From Armatimonadota bacterium (GTDB lineage: Bacteria; Armatimonadota; JAAZEB01), in NCBI GenBank assembly GCA_012841485.1, contig DUUU01000346.1, forward strand, positions 1-7,153: a DNA stretch of 7,153 nt, given 5' to 3'. A program made the translations under genes and the position numbers. Positions within the stretch are counted from its first letter, which is position 1; each line of letters opens with the position of its first letter. Of this stretch, positions 6,374 through 7,153 are shown one piece after another. Below the pieces are notes generated by a model. That model did no database searches, was not told the origin of the DNA, and saw nothing but the letters and a program-made list of their open reading frames with translations.

Positions 6374-6521
6374 TGGTCGCTCCTCTCCAGCTGGAGTGTC
6401 TCTCCGCGCTGCTATTCGGCATCGGGCCGCCCATCTCCCCCCGGAGCGCACGTCCCTGAACCCGTCTCGGAGCGCCCGCCCGCCCGAGCCGCCGCTGGTG
6501 AACGAACGTGACCAATAGCTC

Positions 6522-6551
6522 TTGACAGAAACCGCCTGCGTCGTGTAGGAT
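6522..6551 (+). promoter_or_regulatory. Sigma70-type promoter of the tRNA-Ser gene
   Basis: TTGACA (6522-6527) is a perfect -35 box, followed after 18 bases by TAGGAT (6546-6551), four of six matches to the -10 consensus. The mature tRNA begins at 6563, so the 5' leader would be only about five bases, as is common for single tRNA genes. Confidence 0.7.
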
Positions 6552-6562
6552 GTACATGGTGT

Positions 6563-6649
6563 GGAAGGGTGGCGGAGTGGTCGATCGCGACTGTCTTGAA
6601 AACAGTAGTCCGATGAGGACCGGGGGTTCGAATCCCTCCCCTTCCGCCA
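6563..6649 (+). tRNA. tRNA-Ser, anticodon UGA, CCA encoded
   Basis: The acceptor stem GGAAGGG (6563-6569) pairs perfectly with CCCTTCC (6639-6645), followed by discriminator G and encoded CCA (6646-6649). The anticodon loop CTTGAAA between ACTGT and ACAGT gives anticodon TGA, reading UCA serine codons. The long variable arm (GTCC-GATGA-GGAC) is the class II feature expected of tRNA-Ser, and the T arm carries GTTCGAAT. Its own promoter lies just upstream; no T-run terminator follows directly. Confidence 0.97.
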
Positions 6650-6746
6650 AAGGATACGTTTCGATCACCTCCTGTGGCGTAGACGCGCGTGATTCCATCG
6701 TGGAGCTCGCGAGGTGAGCGCCTGGATGTGAGAGAAGCCCGCATCC

Positions 6747-6893
6747 CCCCTCTCTTGACTACCGGGATTCCCGACTGGCACCATTCCCCGCGTGCCAGGG
6801 AAATGAGAGGGGCATGGGTGTCGCGGGCGCCTCCCGCTGGAGTTCTCCCGTGTGCGGGGGAGCAAGGGGGACGGGGCATGGCCAGAGCCCCGT
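6747..6893 (+). repeat. Cluster of GC-rich hairpins, REP-like or structured RNA
   Basis: Four inverted repeats follow one another. The first is long: CCCCTCTC (6747-6754) pairs with GAGAGGGG (6805-6812), and inside it CTGGCAC (6775-6781) pairs with GTGCCAG (6792-6798). The second is GCGGG (6823-6827) with CCCGC (6833-6837). The third is TTCTCCCG (6843-6850) with CGGGGGAG (6855-6862), a TGTG loop and two G-T pairs. The fourth is ACGGGGC (6871-6877) with GCCCCGT (6887-6893). The loop region near 6784-6791 and the third hairpin share the shape TTC-CCC-G about 59 bases apart. This resembles decayed copies of the CTCCCG-loop-CGGGAG palindromes scattered through many high-GC genomes, but a folded leader RNA is also possible. 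Confidence 0.4.
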
Positions 6894-6947
6894 GCGGAAG
6901 GGGAAGGAGCGCCCGTGCGGGTGAGTGGCGTTACCCTCCAACGTCGG

Positions 6948-6964
6948 AAGCCCGCGGGCTTTTT
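6948..6964 (+). terminator. Minimal intrinsic terminator-like hairpin before the phosphatase gene
   Basis: AAGCCCGCGGGCTT (6948-6961) is a perfect palindrome that folds as a five-pair stem with a CGCG loop. Five T (6960-6964) overlap the 3' edge of its stem and run past it. It lies only 28 bases before the ATG at 6993. It could end transcripts from the upstream tRNA/hairpin region or act as an attenuator for the phosphatase gene. The short loop makes efficiency uncertain. Confidence 0.5.
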
Positions 6965-6992
6965 GCCTCCTTGGTGCTGTGAAGGGAGCCTG

Positions 6993-7153
6993 ATGGCCCT
7001 CCCCATGCATGTGCTTTTTGTTTGCCATGCCAATATGTGTCGGAGTGCGCTGGCCGAGGGCATGGCCAAGAAGCTTGCCGACGAACGCTCTCTCCCGGAG
7101 AAGATCCTCTTCCGCTCGTCTGGTCTCGCCGCCGAGCCGGGCCGAGGTGCCAT
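6993..7153 (+). CDS. Low-molecular-weight protein tyrosine phosphatase, N-terminus only (cut by window end)
   Basis: The first 53 codons of a cysteine-dependent phosphatase of the LMW-PTP family (the group including Wzb, YwlE and related arginine or tyrosine phosphatases). Strand 1 VLFVCHANMCRS carries the phosphate-binding loop C-x5-R-S, with nucleophile Cys11 and Arg17-Ser18. The next helix begins ALAEG, where most members have PxAEG. FRSSGLAAEPGRGA matches the conserved second strand and loop. The catalytic Asp-Pro lies beyond the window, so activity and subgroup cannot be judged. ATG 6993 is chosen because AAGGGAG (6982-6988) precedes it by four bases; ATG 7005 is a possible internal start but lies 16 bases away. 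Confidence 0.88.
   Translation, partial: MALPMHVLFVCHANMCRSALAEGMAKKLADERSLPEKILFRSSGLAAEPGRGA

Larger units (their letters stand above)
6650..6992 (+). other. Non-coding stretch between tRNA-Ser and the phosphatase gene
   Basis: This 343-base stretch has no recognisable protein gene. The open frames on either strand are shadows, including antisense frames across the tRNA. It holds the hairpin cluster (6747-6893) and the terminator-like palindrome (6948-6964). A TTGACT at 6755-6760 could be a -35 box, but the best -10 at normal spacing (CACCAT, 6779-6784) is weak. Between 6894 and 6947 there is only a short CCCG-TG-CGGG palindrome. Confidence 0.5.

Noticed and set aside
6663..6673. GATCACCTCCT resembling the 3' end of 16S rRNA
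   Set aside because: Only 11 bases match and no other rRNA sequence surrounds it. Read on the other strand it is an SD-like sequence without a following start codon.
6345..6879. Minus-strand frames across the tRNA gene with peptides such as [20 protein letters not shown] and [14 protein letters not shown]
   Set aside because: These are antisense translations of the tRNA-Ser sequence, a well-known source of spurious hypothetical proteins.
6784..6930. CRISPR array of a type I-E-like repeat
   Set aside because: Spacing of the palindromes is roughly 60 bases once, but the units are only partly similar, a third unit does not keep the period, and no cas gene is present.

Overview
The window is a high-GC bacterial chromosomal segment. 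It holds five convincing protein genes, the first 161 bases of a sixth at the right edge, one tRNA gene and several structured non-coding stretches. The phylum cannot be fixed from the sequence. Encoded CCA on the tRNA, frequent non-ATG start candidates, a TTGACA/TAGGAT tRNA promoter and GC-rich palindromes would suit several high-GC lineages. Chloroflexota (Thermomicrobia-like) is my weak guess, with Proteobacteria not excluded.

Left part (1-811): no convincing gene. It holds a divergent, leftward promoter-like sequence next to a 27-codon open end leaving the window (possibly the edge of a transposase or other gene), a doubtful 79-codon minus-strand ORF with an excellent Shine-Dalgarno sequence, and a long hairpin just upstream of that ORF. 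Then comes a short type I signal peptidase (812-1306), followed by a terminator-like hairpin and an intergenic stretch with a G-tract able to form a quadruplex.

Centre (1476-6015): three same-strand signalling genes. The first is a six-helix membrane histidine kinase with two GAF domains and a phytochrome-type HisKA/HATPase core. The second is a stand-alone Rcp1-type response regulator, most likely starting at a TTG preceded by a strong SD. The third is a REC-GAF-GGDEF diguanylate cyclase with intact active site and inhibitory site. The simplest model is a membrane or cytosolic cue read by the kinase, phosphotransfer to one or both receiver proteins, and a c-di-GMP output. The shared receiver signatures and shared GAF-exit linkers suggest the parts come from a common module pool.

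Right part (6047-7153): a convergent minus-strand YbjQ/UPF0145 gene, a tRNA-Ser(UGA) with its own compact promoter, a 340-base non-coding stretch rich in GC hairpins ending in a minimal hairpin plus T-run, and the N-terminus of a low-molecular-weight protein tyrosine phosphatase cut by the window end.

The best candidates for something not covered by standard annotation are the hairpin array ahead of the phosphatase gene and the hairpin-SD-small-ORF arrangement at 150-464. Both are inferences from sequence only.
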